Shown here piece after piece: positions 7,968 to 18,708 of a stretch of 44,327 nt of DNA. The notes under the pieces are model-generated. The model worked only from the letters and a program-made list of their open reading frames with translations, had not been told where the DNA came from and did no database searches. The stretch's first letter is position 1. Each line of letters begins with the position of its first letter. Source of the DNA: an uncultured Alphaproteobacteria bacterium (lineage in GTDB: Bacteria; Pseudomonadota; Alphaproteobacteria; HIMB59); assembly GCA_902588615.1 (NCBI GenBank), contig CACIPV010000009.1, positions 1 through 44,327 of the forward strand, written 5' to 3'. The position numbers and the translations under genes were made by a program.

Positions 7968-9524
7968 TTAAATTTTTGATCTAAAAATATTAAAAAATTT
8001 TTTAAAATATTCTAAATTAAATTGAAATAATAAGCCTAGTTTGTAATTTAAAAGTAAATATCTATTCATCGAAGCAAAAATGTATAAGTTTTGTTTTATT
8101 TTATTCTTACTAAAATATCTAATACTGTTGTTAGGATCATCTTTATAAATATGAAATACTTTACTAATATAGCCAATTTTGTAAATTGTTAAAATCTTTA
8201 ACCATAACTCATAATCTTCAGGTTGACCAAAAGAGTTATTAACAAATTTGAATTTTTCGAAAATTTTTTTCTTCACTATTACAGAACTTGTGCCAATCAT
8301 ATTATTTTTTATTAACTCTGAAAAAGATATGTTAGTTCTATTTTTGTAAGATTTTATATCATTTAGGTTTGTTTTATAACCAGTGGCAGAAATGCAATAA
8401 TCATTTTTTTTCATAAAATTTATTTGTTTTGATAATTTTCCTTTTAACCAATAATCGTCTGAGTCTAAAAAAGCAATATACTCGCCATCTGAAAAATCAA
8501 TCATCATATTTCTTAATACGGAGGGTCTTTTTGTATTATAAAATCTAAATAATTTAATATTATCTGATTTAAATTTTTTAATAATTTTAATAGTGTTATC
8601 AGTAGAACCATCATCGATAATTAAAATTTCATAAGATTTATAATTTTGATAGATGACACTATCGATGGCTTTGGCAATAGTTTTTTCACTGTTGTATGTA
8701 GGTATTACGATACTAACTTTATCTTTTATAAAAGATATATTTAATTCTTGTTTTTTAGAAAATAAATAAAAAAAATAATTTAAAAAGAGTTTATTCAATA
8801 ATCTAAATAAAATTTTTTTAATAAATATGAATTTAACACCTCTATTAATTTTTTTTTTAAAATTTTCTAAGTTCTGATCAAATGATTTAGAAATTTTCTT
8901 TTTAAGACTATAAATTATTAGAGGTTTATTATATTTATAAAAACTTATTCCATCTTTTCGCATTCTATAAAAAAGCTCATAATCCTCAAATAAATGATAT
9001 TTTGAACTTTCTTTATATTTATATTTTAAAAATATTTTTTTATTACCAATTACTGTTGGGTGAATAATTGGATTATGAAAACTAAATTCAAATAAAGAAA
9101 TGTTTTGATTATGGTATCTATCTTTTTTAAATCTATTTTTACTAATTTTATAAATAACAGAAGAGTAACAAATTGAATAAATTTGTTTTTCTGAAATTTG
9201 TAGAATCTGCTTTGATAATCTTTCTTTGATAAAAAAATCATCTGAGTCAAATCTTACTAAATATATTCCCTTAGCTTTATTAATTAAATAATTAAGTCCG
9301 AAAGAAATACCTTTTCTTTTTTTTGAATTATAAATTTTTGTATTTTTTATATATTTAAATGATTCTAATTGACTAGAAATCGGAACGGATGAACCATCAT
9401 TATATATCAATATTTCATAGCTTATTCCATGAGGAATATGAATTGACTCTATTGATTTAACAAAATTACTATTTCTAGCAAATATTGGTATGATAAGAGA
9501 AACTACAGGGTATTCAGCAACCAT
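7968..9524 (-). CDS. Tandem two-domain GT2 glycosyltransferase
   Basis: A 518-residue protein with two complete GT2 (GT-A fold) domains. Domain 1 (about residues 5-210) has SLIIPIFARN, EILIYNDGSS and YLVRFDSDDFF; domain 2 (about 265-500) has VSIVIPTYNSEKT, EILIIDDGSTDN and YIAFLDSDDYW, where SDD carries the metal-binding pair. Domain 2 ends with FGQPEDYELW, the ED catalytic-base motif, and domain 1 with HLFEDYELF. A basic linker of about 40 residues with aromatic patches separates them. Tandem GT2 enzymes can build alternating repeats, so this could polymerise a two-sugar repeat, but that is inference. It precedes the GT4 gene by one nucleotide. Confidence 0.9.
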   Translation of the reverse strand: MVAEYPVVSLIIPIFARNSNFVKSIESIHIPHGISYEILIYNDGSSVPISSQLESFKYIKNTKIYNSKKRKGISFGLNYLINKAKGIYLVRFDSDDFFIKERLSKQILQISEKQIYSICYSSVIYKISKNRFKKDRYHNQNISLFEFSFHNPIIHPTVIGNKKIFLKYKYKESSKYHLFEDYELFYRMRKDGISFYKYNKPLIIYSLKKKISKSFDQNLENFKKKINRGVKFIFIKKILFRLLNKLFLNYFFYLFSKKQELNISFIKDKVSIVIPTYNSEKTIAKAIDSVIYQNYKSYEILIIDDGSTDNTIKIIKKFKSDNIKLFRFYNTKRPSVLRNMMIDFSDGEYIAFLDSDDYWLKGKLSKQINFMKKNDYCISATGYKTNLNDIKSYKNRTNISFSELIKNNMIGTSSVIVKKKIFEKFKFVNNSFGQPEDYELWLKILTIYKIGYISKVFHIYKDDPNNSIRYFSKNKIKQNLYIFASMNRYLLLNYKLGLLFQFNLEYFKKFFNIFRSKI

Positions 9525-9596
9525 GTTAATTCAAACTAATCATGTGTTGACTATGTTTTTTTTAACAATTTGCTAAAGATGTAATTAGAAAAATTA

Positions 9597-10661
9597 TTAA
9601 GATTTTTCATTAGGGAAGTGGCTCTTGGCCCATTCAAATGTATTACTAAGTCCCTCTACCATACCAATTTTTGGAAAATAATTTAATTGCTCATTAGCCT
9701 TTGAAATATCTGGACATCTTCTGAGTGGTTCATCAGGTGGATATGAGTCGGGATAGGATATCAATTCATAGTCAACTTTAGAATTTATAGCTTTTTCGAG
9801 CTCATTTTTTAGATCAATCAAAGAAATTTCTGGACCCGAGTTACCAATATTATAAGTTTCACCAACATTGTCTGTTACAAATACTCTTAAAAAGCCGTTG
9901 ATTGCATCAGAAACGTAGCAGTAAGTCCTAGTTTGACTTCCATCGGAATAAATTTTTAATTTTTGGTTTTCAATCACATTGTTAATAAAATTTGGAATAA
10001 CTCTATAATCAAATTTAGACATTCCTGGTCCATATACGTTAAATGGCCTAACAATATTAGTATTTAGGTTATATTTTTCATTATATACGTAACACAATGT
10101 CTCTCCTATTCTTTTGCTTTCATCATAGCACGATCTAGAGCCTATTGAGGTAACATTTCCATTATAAGTTTCTTTAGTAGGAATATTATTTAGATCAGGG
10201 TTTCCATATATTTCTGAAGAGCTAAAAAAAATAAATTTTGAATTATTTCTCAATGCTAGATCAAGCAAATTTTTATTCCCCATATAACTGGCATTAATTG
10301 TCTCTAATGGAAATTTTCTATAATAATAAGGACTAGCTATACCCGCAGCATTTACAACAATATCTACATCTAAAAAATCATAAAAATTTGTTATGTCTAA
10401 CTCTTTTATATGGATATTATCATCTCTAATTTGAGAACAAAACTCAGATGTATTGGATGATTTTGATGTAATTAAGTTATCAACTAAATATAGGGTTATA
10501 TTGGTGTTAAGGTACCTGTTTAAATAAGAGACTGTAGTTGCAAAATATTTTCCTAGAAAACCCAAACCTCCAGCAATAAAAATTTTCTTATTCTCAAATT
10601 TTGGTATTATATCACTAATACTTTCGGTGATATTCTTAATATCTTTTTCTAATAATTTCAT
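9597..10661 (-). CDS. NAD-dependent nucleotide-sugar epimerase/decarboxylase (SDR family)
   Basis: A 354-residue extended short-chain dehydrogenase acting on nucleotide sugars. The Rossmann glycine motif is GGLGFLG (31-37). The catalytic triad is SSS (147-149) with Tyr179 and Lys183 in CYDESKRIGE, and VRPFNVYGPG follows. The tail EISLIDLKNELEKAI and the DEPLRRCPDISKAN motif (where Arg and Asp contact the UDP part) are typical of UDP-glucuronate decarboxylase (Uxs) and related dTDP-glucose dehydratases. It is the first gene of the minus-strand polysaccharide operon and is separated from the next gene by 72 nt. It probably makes a donor such as UDP-xylose for the glycosyltransferases. The exact sugar is uncertain. 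Confidence 0.8.
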   Translation of the reverse strand: MKLLEKDIKNITESISDIIPKFENKKIFIAGGLGFLGKYFATTVSYLNRYLNTNITLYLVDNLITSKSSNTSEFCSQIRDDNIHIKELDITNFYDFLDVDIVVNAAGIASPYYYRKFPLETINASYMGNKNLLDLALRNNSKFIFFSSSEIYGNPDLNNIPTKETYNGNVTSIGSRSCYDESKRIGETLCYVYNEKYNLNTNIVRPFNVYGPGMSKFDYRVIPNFINNVIENQKLKIYSDGSQTRTYCYVSDAINGFLRVFVTDNVGETYNIGNSGPEISLIDLKNELEKAINSKVDYELISYPDSYPPDEPLRRCPDISKANEQLNYFPKIGMVEGLSNTFEWAKSHFPNEKS

Positions 10662-10745
10662 ATTTTGGTAATTTATGAGTAAAACATTTTTAAATTCAGA
10701 GTTAATAGATCAATATAATATTATGGCTAAGATTAATACCTAAAT

Positions 10746-11837
10746 TTAGCCCTTTTCAATATAAATAGATCGGCTTGGAAAGGCAAAGTTTAATTTAAGT
10801 TCCTCTACTTTAGACTTTATTTCAATGGCTAAATTTTCTTTTATCTCCAAAAACTTTTCCCAATCATTTGTAGATGTAAAGCAGTATATTAGTATATCAA
10901 TCGAACTATCATTAAATTTATCCAATTTTACAAAAGCTTTGTAATTTTTATCTACAACAAAATCTTCGCTAGTTATCATATAATTTTTTAAATGTTCAGT
11001 TAAATTTTTAATTTGATTTAGTGTAGAATTATACTCTAATCCTATAATCCAATTTATTCTTCGATTTGTTCTGTTTGTATAATTCAGTATTGGTGCCTCT
11101 GCAAAAATATAATTGGGAATGGTAATTGGAGTAGAGTCAAACTTCCTAATTAGAGTAGATCTAAAGCCTATATGTTCAACGGTACCCTCAGTATGACCAG
11201 GTACATTAATAACGTCCCCAATATGAAATCTTTTTTCTAATAAAATCATAATTCCGGATATTAAATTTTTAAATAAATCTTGTGCGCCTAGAGCTACGGC
11301 AACACCAAACAAACCTAAACCAGCAATCACGGGACCAATTTTAATACCCCAAACCTCTAAAACTGCAACAATACCTAAAAATACGATCAAGTATTTTAAG
11401 GATCGAACTATCCAAAGAACTAGAGCTTTAGTAAGAATTTTCTCTAGTTTTGAAAAAATATTAGAAAAAGGAATTAAAGCTTGATGAATTAACCAAAAAA
11501 CGAATATGGTCGCTAGAGTATTATTAATTTTTTGGAAATATAAACCTAAAGTTGAGTCAATTTCAAAATACAAAGTTACAGCGAGAAAAGCTAGGACAAT
11601 TGGAAGAAGCTTAAAAGGAGGTATTAAAGCATCATACAGACTATCGTCTACTTCAGTGGTTGTTTTATTTACAATTTTTTTTAATTTTGAGACAATTAGT
11701 TTTGCAAAAATACTTCTTATCAATAAAGCAAAAATAATTGAGATAAGTATTATTCCTAGATCTATTAAACTTATCCCAAAGACGCCATTATCAAAAACAG
11801 TTCTAATTTGGACCAAGAAGTTTTCAAAAATTTTCAT
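10746..11837 (-). CDS. Small-conductance mechanosensitive channel (MscS family)
   Basis: A 363-residue member of the MscS family, opening under membrane tension to release solutes after hypo-osmotic shock. Residues 20-165 hold about four hydrophobic segments. The pore helix is the conserved GPVIAGLGLFGVAVALGAQD stretch, and the beta domain follows with GDVINVPGHTEGTVEHIGFR and ITIPNYIFAEAPILNYT. The C-terminal alpha/beta cytoplasmic domain is complete. The longer membrane part resembles YnaI/YbdG-type members rather than MscS itself. It lies downstream of groEL and is separated from it by a strong terminator. Nearby betaine transport genes at 30.5-33.7 kb make osmotic physiology a sensible context, though they are far away. 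Confidence 0.9.
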   Translation of the reverse strand: MKIFENFLVQIRTVFDNGVFGISLIDLGIILISIIFALLIRSIFAKLIVSKLKKIVNKTTTEVDDSLYDALIPPFKLLPIVLAFLAVTLYFEIDSTLGLYFQKINNTLATIFVFWLIHQALIPFSNIFSKLEKILTKALVLWIVRSLKYLIVFLGIVAVLEVWGIKIGPVIAGLGLFGVAVALGAQDLFKNLISGIMILLEKRFHIGDVINVPGHTEGTVEHIGFRSTLIRKFDSTPITIPNYIFAEAPILNYTNRTNRRINWIIGLEYNSTLNQIKNLTEHLKNYMITSEDFVVDKNYKAFVKLDKFNDSSIDILIYCFTSTNDWEKFLEIKENLAIEIKSKVEELKLNFAFPSRSIYIEKG

Positions 11838-11857
11838 GAAATTATATTAAATTAAAA

Positions 11858-11882
11858 AAAAAGCCGCACAAGGCGGCTTTTT
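11858..11882 (-). terminator. Rho-independent terminator of groESL
   Basis: A 10-bp perfect inverted repeat (AAAAAGCCGC and GCGGCTTTTT) with a 5-nt loop lies between groEL and the MscS gene. Read on the minus strand the hairpin is followed by nine T, so it fits a strong terminator for the heat-shock operon. It may also work weakly in the other direction. Confidence 0.9.
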
Positions 11883-11903
11883 CACATTTGTTTATTGACC
11901 GAA

Positions 11904-13876
<1,973 letters not shown>

Positions 13877-13907
13877 TTTCTATACCTCTATATCTTAAAT
13901 TTAGCTT

Positions 13908-13934
13908 TTAGCACTCACTTTTATAGAGTGCTAA
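13908..13934 (-). promoter_or_regulatory. CIRCE operator (HrcA binding site)
   Basis: A perfect inverted repeat TTAGCACTC - 9 nt - GAGTGCTAA in front of groES. This is the exact CIRCE consensus bound by the HrcA repressor, which is inactivated by heat when GroEL is titrated. hrcA is not in this window. Confidence 0.97.
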
Positions 13935-13945
13935 GTTATATTAGT

Positions 13946-13973
13946 AAATGGTTAATATATTTCTGTTTTCAAG
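13946..13973 (-). promoter_or_regulatory. Sigma32-like heat-shock promoter of groESL
   Basis: On the minus strand CTTGAAA (13967-13973) and ACCATTT (13946-13952) are 14 nt apart. They match the sigma32 consensus CTTGAAA / CCCATnT at all seven and six of seven specified or free positions. Transcription would start about 10 nt before CIRCE, giving positive and negative heat control together. Not tested experimentally. Confidence 0.65.
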
Positions 13974-14115
13974 TTGATATGGTTTAAAATCATTAAAAAT
14001 ATTGAAATTTCTCTTTAATTGAATGATTATCCTAATATGCGAAATTGCTCAAATTTAAGCATTTTAAAGACAATGTTCATGTATCTCAATTTTTCAGAAA
14101 GATAGTCAATTAATT

Positions 14116-16272
14116 ATGTTTGAATATAATCTAATTAAACAATTGGTGCTGATTGGGGGTGGGCATGCAAATGTACAAATTTTAAAGAAATTATGCATGA
14201 ACAGAATAAAAGGATTGCATACAATTTTAATTAGTGAACATTCTCAAGCTACTTATTCAGGGATGACACCTGGATACATTCATAGAGATTTTAGCATAGA
14301 GGAAATAAGCATTGATCTTCAAAGACTGTGCTTTAATGCAGGAGCAACTTTTATAAAAGATAAAGTAATAAAGTTAGAAACTAACTCTAAAAAAGTAGAA
14401 TTACAAAATTTTCCATCAATTAAATATGATTTATTATCAATTAATACTGGTTCCATCTCAAATACAGAAGGAATAAAAATAGAAAAATTATCTAAATGTT
14501 TTTTTGCAAAACCTATTAGCTCACTTGTAAATAACTTGGGCCAGATTGATCAAATTATAGGTAATAAAAAAAATAGAATTTCAATTATTGGAGGAGGTGT
14601 AGCATCTTATGAATTGGCTTTCAGCTTATTAAGAAGATATAAAAATAATTTAGAAATAACTATTTTTGGAAAAAATATTTTAAAAGAAAAAAATTTAAAT
14701 GAGAAAACAAAAAAAAATCTAAAAAAAATTTCATCTGATTTAGGTATTAAAGAATATTTAGGAGAAGTAGTTTCTATAACTGAAACTCATTTAATCTTAA
14801 AAAATGGAGAAAATTTTGATAGCGATTTAAATTTACTTTCTTCTGGTGCTAATATTGAAACATGGCTCTCAGAGAGTAATCTAGATAAAGATAACAATGG
14901 ATTTATAGTTGTAGATAATAATCTTCTATCTAAAAGTGATAAAAATATATTTGTTACAGGTGATGCCTGTTCAGTGGAAGATAATTTTAGACCTAAATCA
15001 GGTGTAATGGCGGTCCGTCAGGGACAAGTTTTAAGAGAAAATATTTTTTTGAAATTAATTGGTAAGCCTCTAATAAAATTTAAAGCACAAAAAAACTGGT
15101 TATATTTAATTGGCACTCATAAAAATAAAGCATTATTAAACTATTTTTTCTTATCTTTTCATGGTCTATGGTGCTGGAAACTTAAAAAGTGGATTGATAG
15201 AGGGTTTATTAATAAATTTAAATTTACATCTAATTCAAATATGTCTTTTAGAAATTTTGAATTAAAGAGGCCAACAGATATAAAGATGTATTGCCAGGGT
15301 TGTGGCTCTAAAGTTTCAAAAAACACTTTAATTGATTTTTTAAATGAGGAAAATTCACATAGTGATTTACCTGACTCATCAATCATAAGTACTAATTCTT
15401 CATCCTTATTGCAAAGTATAGATCACATAAAGTTATTTACATCACTTAACCCTTTTGATTTTGGAATTATAAGTTATCTGCATTCTCAAAATGACATTTT
15501 ATCAAGTGGGGGTTCTGTAAAAACTATAAGTGTTTCACAGGCCCTACCGTTCTCTGATGGCATTATAGAAAGTTTTTTCATGGAATATTTTATGAAAGGT
15601 ATTAAATCGGAAGCCATAAAAGATGGTTCAAATATTGCATCAGGACACAGCTATCAATCAAAAGAGCCTGGTATTACAATTACAATGAATGGCTCATATG
15701 AAAAACAAATTACAAAAAGCCAAGCGCAAGAGAGTGAACTAATATATCTTTCAAAACCTTTAGGCACAGGATATCTTTTAGCTGCTTATTTTAATAATTC
15801 AGAACTTTTATCAAGTTTTGATTTTCAAAATTTAATGAAATGGATGAAAAAAGGAAATAAAAAAATATCAGAAATATCTAAAAGTTTTAAAAGCAACATT
15901 ACAACAGATATTAGCGGTTTTGGATTAGCATCACATTTATCAGATATTTGTAAATCATCAGGATTATCAGCTGAAATAAAACTCAATGAAGAAATACTCA
16001 TAAATAAAAATATTGAGATTTTAAATAAATTTAAAAGCACAGGTTTTGAAAATAATTATTCATCCTCAGTAAATGAAATCTCAATATCTGATAATAATAA
16101 ATTACAAAACATACTTTACGATCCTCAAACAAATGGGCCCCTTTTGATATCAATGAAGAAAGAGGATCAAATTAATTTTGAAAAAGAGTTTCAATCAGTT
16201 ATTGGATTTAGTCCTATATTGATAGGACAGTTTAAAAAGTTCAAAAAAAAGTTAATTAATGTAATAAATTAG
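14116..16272 (+). CDS. FAD-dependent oxidoreductase fused to a selenide,water dikinase (SelD)-like domain
   Basis: A 718-residue two-domain protein. Residues 1 to about 380 form an NDH-2-like pyridine nucleotide-disulfide oxidoreductase: a first Rossmann loop LVLIGGGHANVQIL, a second around IIGGGVAS, and the FAD-side NIFVTGDAC motif. From about residue 390 a SelD-like domain begins at YCQGCGSKV: the catalytic Cys and the following Lys of SelD (Cys17 and Lys20 in E. coli) are both there, with Ser replacing the second Cys. Acidic metal ligands are partly kept: Asp in QSIDH and in SQND remain, but the Asp-Asp-Pro motif reads LNP. Fusions of this kind are known in marine microbes and algae. It probably makes selenophosphate, for tRNA selenouridine or selenoproteins, but divergence leaves room for another role. 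Confidence 0.8.
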   Translation: MFEYNLIKQLVLIGGGHANVQILKKLCMNRIKGLHTILISEHSQATYSGMTPGYIHRDFSIEEISIDLQRLCFNAGATFIKDKVIKLETNSKKVELQNFPSIKYDLLSINTGSISNTEGIKIEKLSKCFFAKPISSLVNNLGQIDQIIGNKKNRISIIGGGVASYELAFSLLRRYKNNLEITIFGKNILKEKNLNEKTKKNLKKISSDLGIKEYLGEVVSITETHLILKNGENFDSDLNLLSSGANIETWLSESNLDKDNNGFIVVDNNLLSKSDKNIFVTGDACSVEDNFRPKSGVMAVRQGQVLRENIFLKLIGKPLIKFKAQKNWLYLIGTHKNKALLNYFFLSFHGLWCWKLKKWIDRGFINKFKFTSNSNMSFRNFELKRPTDIKMYCQGCGSKVSKNTLIDFLNEENSHSDLPDSSIISTNSSSLLQSIDHIKLFTSLNPFDFGIISYLHSQNDILSSGGSVKTISVSQALPFSDGIIESFFMEYFMKGIKSEAIKDGSNIASGHSYQSKEPGITITMNGSYEKQITKSQAQESELIYLSKPLGTGYLLAAYFNNSELLSSFDFQNLMKWMKKGNKKISEISKSFKSNITTDISGFGLASHLSDICKSSGLSAEIKLNEEILINKNIEILNKFKSTGFENNYSSSVNEISISDNNKLQNILYDPQTNGPLLISMKKEDQINFEKEFQSVIGFSPILIGQFKKFKKKLINVIN

Positions 16273-16279
16273 TTGACGT

Positions 16280-16975
16280 TTATTTTTTAAATTTTTTTTT
16301 GAATAAAATGATCATAACTATTAGAAAAGCGATAAAACCAAGGGGAATTAAGTATTCTGGCTGGAATATTAAAGAAAAACTTAACTCTGTTTTGTTTATA
16401 AATATTTCTTCTAACCCTTGACCTATACTACCAAAGATAAATGACCATGGGGCTAGCCCAAACAAAGTAGTAAAAAAAAACTTTTTATTGTTTGCACCAA
16501 GACCTGCTAAAATGAGGTTTTGTATGAAAAAAGGAGCTGCGGGAACAATACGAATTAATGTCATTAGCTCTAAATCGTTTTTATTGAAATAATTTTCTAT
16601 ATAGGAGTATTTATTCAAAAATTTATTTTTAATAAATTCCGAAAAAAATTTTTTTGCTATTATAAAGATTCCAAAAGCACCAAGTGTTCCACCAATTATA
16701 GATATGGTTCCACCTATCCATGTTCCAAATAAGAAACCATTTATCATTGATAATAAGGAAGCAAATGGAAAATTACTCAAAATTAAAAAGCTATATAAAA
16801 TTAAAAATGTAAATATTGAGAGTAGGTAATTCTGAGATATAAAGTTTTGAATAAAGTCCAAATTATAGAAAAAAGTTTCAAGTTGAAAAAAGTCTTTATT
16901 TAAAAAATATGTAATCCATAAAATTAGAAAAAATATTAGTAAAAATAAAATTGATATTTTTTTTGATAATTTCAC
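16280..16975 (-). CDS. TVP38/TMEM64 (DedA-like) membrane protein
   Basis: A 231-residue inner-membrane protein of the VTT/SNARE-associated family, a group now linked to lipid scrambling and membrane homeostasis. Signature pieces are FPFASLLSMINGFLFGTWIGG (the family F/G-rich loop near residue 75), RIVPAAPFFIQNLILAGLG near 145 and GLAPWSFIFGSIGQ near 175. Its ATG overlaps the stop of the CcdA gene by one base, so the two are coupled. The exact substrate is unknown for this family. Confidence 0.85.
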   Translation of the reverse strand: MKLSKKISILFLLIFFLILWITYFLNKDFFQLETFFYNLDFIQNFISQNYLLSIFTFLILYSFLILSNFPFASLLSMINGFLFGTWIGGTISIIGGTLGAFGIFIIAKKFFSEFIKNKFLNKYSYIENYFNKNDLELMTLIRIVPAAPFFIQNLILAGLGANNKKFFFTTLFGLAPWSFIFGSIGQGLEEIFINKTELSFSLIFQPEYLIPLGFIAFLIVMIILFKKKFKK

Positions 16976-17703
16976 TAGATAAGTAGCATTTCTAGTGATG
17001 GTAAAATTGAATTTAATTGAAATCCTAAAGATTGAATAGAGCCATTAAAGATTAAAATACCTGTTACAAGCAAAATAATACCAGTAATGAATTGAAAATA
17101 ACGAATATATTTATTTAAAAAACTTGTCATGATCAATATTTTACTCATCATTAATCCGACAACTATAAAAGGAACCGCCAAACCAATTGAGTAAAAAGAC
17201 AATAATATAATTCCATTAACACTATCCTTAATAGCAACAGCTAGTACAGATCCTAAAATTGGTCCAATACATGGACTCCAGCCAAATGCAAAAGCAACGC
17301 CAATTATAAATGGAAAAAAATGATTATTTTGAAAACCTTGTAGATGGAACTTACGCTCAAAATCTAAAAAAGGAATTTTGATTATTCCAATAAAATATAG
17401 TCCCAAAATAACTATTAATATTCCTGATATAAAATTTAGTTGTTTTTTAAAATCAAAAAATATGTCACTCAAAAAATCAATAGAGGCACCCATGATTATA
17501 AAGACAAAAGAAAAACCCAGAGTAAATAATAGAATATGAGGTAATAACTTTAGTGTGTTCGCTGCTGATGAACTTTGTAAATCTGCAAAAGATTTGCCGA
17601 CGATATATGATATAAATCCTGGAACTATGGGCAGAACACAAGGCGAGAGAAAACTGAGAATACCAGCTAAAAAAGCTATAGTTAGAGGGATATCTTGAAC
17701 CAT
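16975..17703 (-). CDS. ccdA: Cytochrome c biogenesis protein CcdA (DsbD-like electron carrier)
   Basis: A 242-residue membrane protein with six hydrophobic segments that passes electrons from thioredoxin in the cytoplasm to periplasmic thiol-disulfide proteins. The two redox cysteines lie in LSPCVLPIVPGF (Cys22) and in FGWSPCIGPILGS (first Cys near residue 145), each in a membrane helix and flanked by Pro as in the DsbD core. It would keep apocytochrome c haem-binding cysteines reduced. It is upstream of and overlaps the TVP38-like gene by one nucleotide. No thiol-disulfide partner is visible in the window. Confidence 0.88.
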   Translation of the reverse strand: MVQDIPLTIAFLAGILSFLSPCVLPIVPGFISYIVGKSFADLQSSSAANTLKLLPHILLFTLGFSFVFIIMGASIDFLSDIFFDFKKQLNFISGILIVILGLYFIGIIKIPFLDFERKFHLQGFQNNHFFPFIIGVAFAFGWSPCIGPILGSVLAVAIKDSVNGIILLSFYSIGLAVPFIVVGLMMSKILIMTSFLNKYIRYFQFITGIILLVTGILIFNGSIQSLGFQLNSILPSLEMLLI

Positions 17704-17743
17704 GAAATTATAGTAACATTATACTATCCATACAATAACACAG

Positions 17744-18361
17744 ATGTTTGATCGCCAAATTCAAAATTTCACCCAAAAGCCCTTAATAATAATAGCCAAA
17801 CTTTTTTTAAAGTTTTTAAAACCTAATCAAATGACAATATTAGGTTTCATATTAGGTTTTTTTATGTGTATTTTAATTTTTTTTCAGTTCTATTTTGCTG
17901 CACTAGCACTTTTACTTTTGAACAGATTTTGTGATGGCTTAGATGGAACAATGGCCAGACTAACAACCCCCACTCCTTTGGGTGGATATTTAGATATTGT
18001 CAGTGACTTCACAATTTATTCTGGGTTTGTTTTAGCATTTGGGTTCAGTGATAGTAGTTACACAACTTTATCAATGATTTTACTTTTTTTATACATAGGT
18101 ACGGGTACAACATTTCTTGCAAAAGCTGCAATTCAAACTCAATTAGATAAAATCTCAGAGACTAATGATGCTATTGAAGGACTACCAAAAAGTTTTCATT
18201 ACACATCCGGATTAGTTGAAGGTACAGAAACAATAATTTTCATGGTTTTGTGTCTCTTATTCCCAAATTTTTTTATTTTAATATCTATTATTTTTGGGAT
18301 TTTATGTTTTATAACTTTTATATCTAGGGTTATTGTTTGTTACGTTGAATTTAATTTATAA
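17744..18361 (+). CDS. CDP-alcohol phosphatidyltransferase
   Basis: A 205-residue inner-membrane enzyme that swaps CMP on a CDP-lipid for an alcohol to make a phospholipid. The full family signature is present: Asp64, Asp67, Gly68, Ala71-Arg72, Gly81, Asp84 and Asp88 (in CDGLDGTMARLTTPTPLGG and YLDIVSD). Both Mg-binding Asp pairs are intact. About six hydrophobic segments surround it. It is divergent from ccdA, and its stop overlaps the end of the convergent gene downstream. PgsA and PssA subfamilies cannot be told apart from the motif alone. Confidence 0.88.
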   Translation: MFDRQIQNFTQKPLIIIAKLFLKFLKPNQMTILGFILGFFMCILIFFQFYFAALALLLLNRFCDGLDGTMARLTTPTPLGGYLDIVSDFTIYSGFVLAFGFSDSSYTTLSMILLFLYIGTGTTFLAKAAIQTQLDKISETNDAIEGLPKSFHYTSGLVEGTETIIFMVLCLLFPNFFILISIIFGILCFITFISRVIVCYVEFNL

Positions 18362-18707
18362 AAGTTAAATAAGCCTCCATAAACATTTTTGAAACAATCA
18401 TAGTAATCATAAAAAAAGATAATTTTAAAAAAATTCTAGTTATTCTTCCAAGTTCAAAACCTGCATAATAAGCTTCAAATATATCAAAGTTATTGAAAAA
18501 CCTCTTATTTACAAAGTTTTTAAGTAAAAAGAATAATTTTGCTAATGGTCTTACGACTACGAAATTTCCAATTATAGAAAATACGATAACAATTACTAAA
18601 CTTACATTCATTGCAAAGGACCAAATAATTAGTGACCCAATCCAGTATCCTAAAAATAGTAACCTCTCCTTTTGCTGAGGGTGAGTATAAACTTGAAAGA
18701 AATTCAT
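18351..18707 (-). CDS. Small membrane protein of unknown function
   Basis: A 118-residue hydrophobic protein with three to four predicted membrane segments (about residues 19-35, 37-60 and 92-116) and two charged linkers. I do not recognise the family. The gene starts one nucleotide after the dehydrogenase gene and overlaps the convergent phosphatidyltransferase by 11 nt, so it is probably the last gene of the leucine dehydrogenase transcript. Codon use is like its neighbours. Confidence 0.6.
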   Translation of the reverse strand: MNFFQVYTHPQQKERLLFLGYWIGSLIIWSFAMNVSLVIVIVFSIIGNFVVVRPLAKLFFLLKNFVNKRFFNNFDIFEAYYAGFELGRITRIFLKLSFFMITMIVSKMFMEAYLTFIN

Positions 18708-18708
18708 T

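Noticed and set aside
10662-10745. tRNA or other RNA gene in intergenic gaps
   Set aside because: No cloverleaf, GTTCRA loop or CCA-type end was found in this or the other gaps, which are all short and AT-rich.
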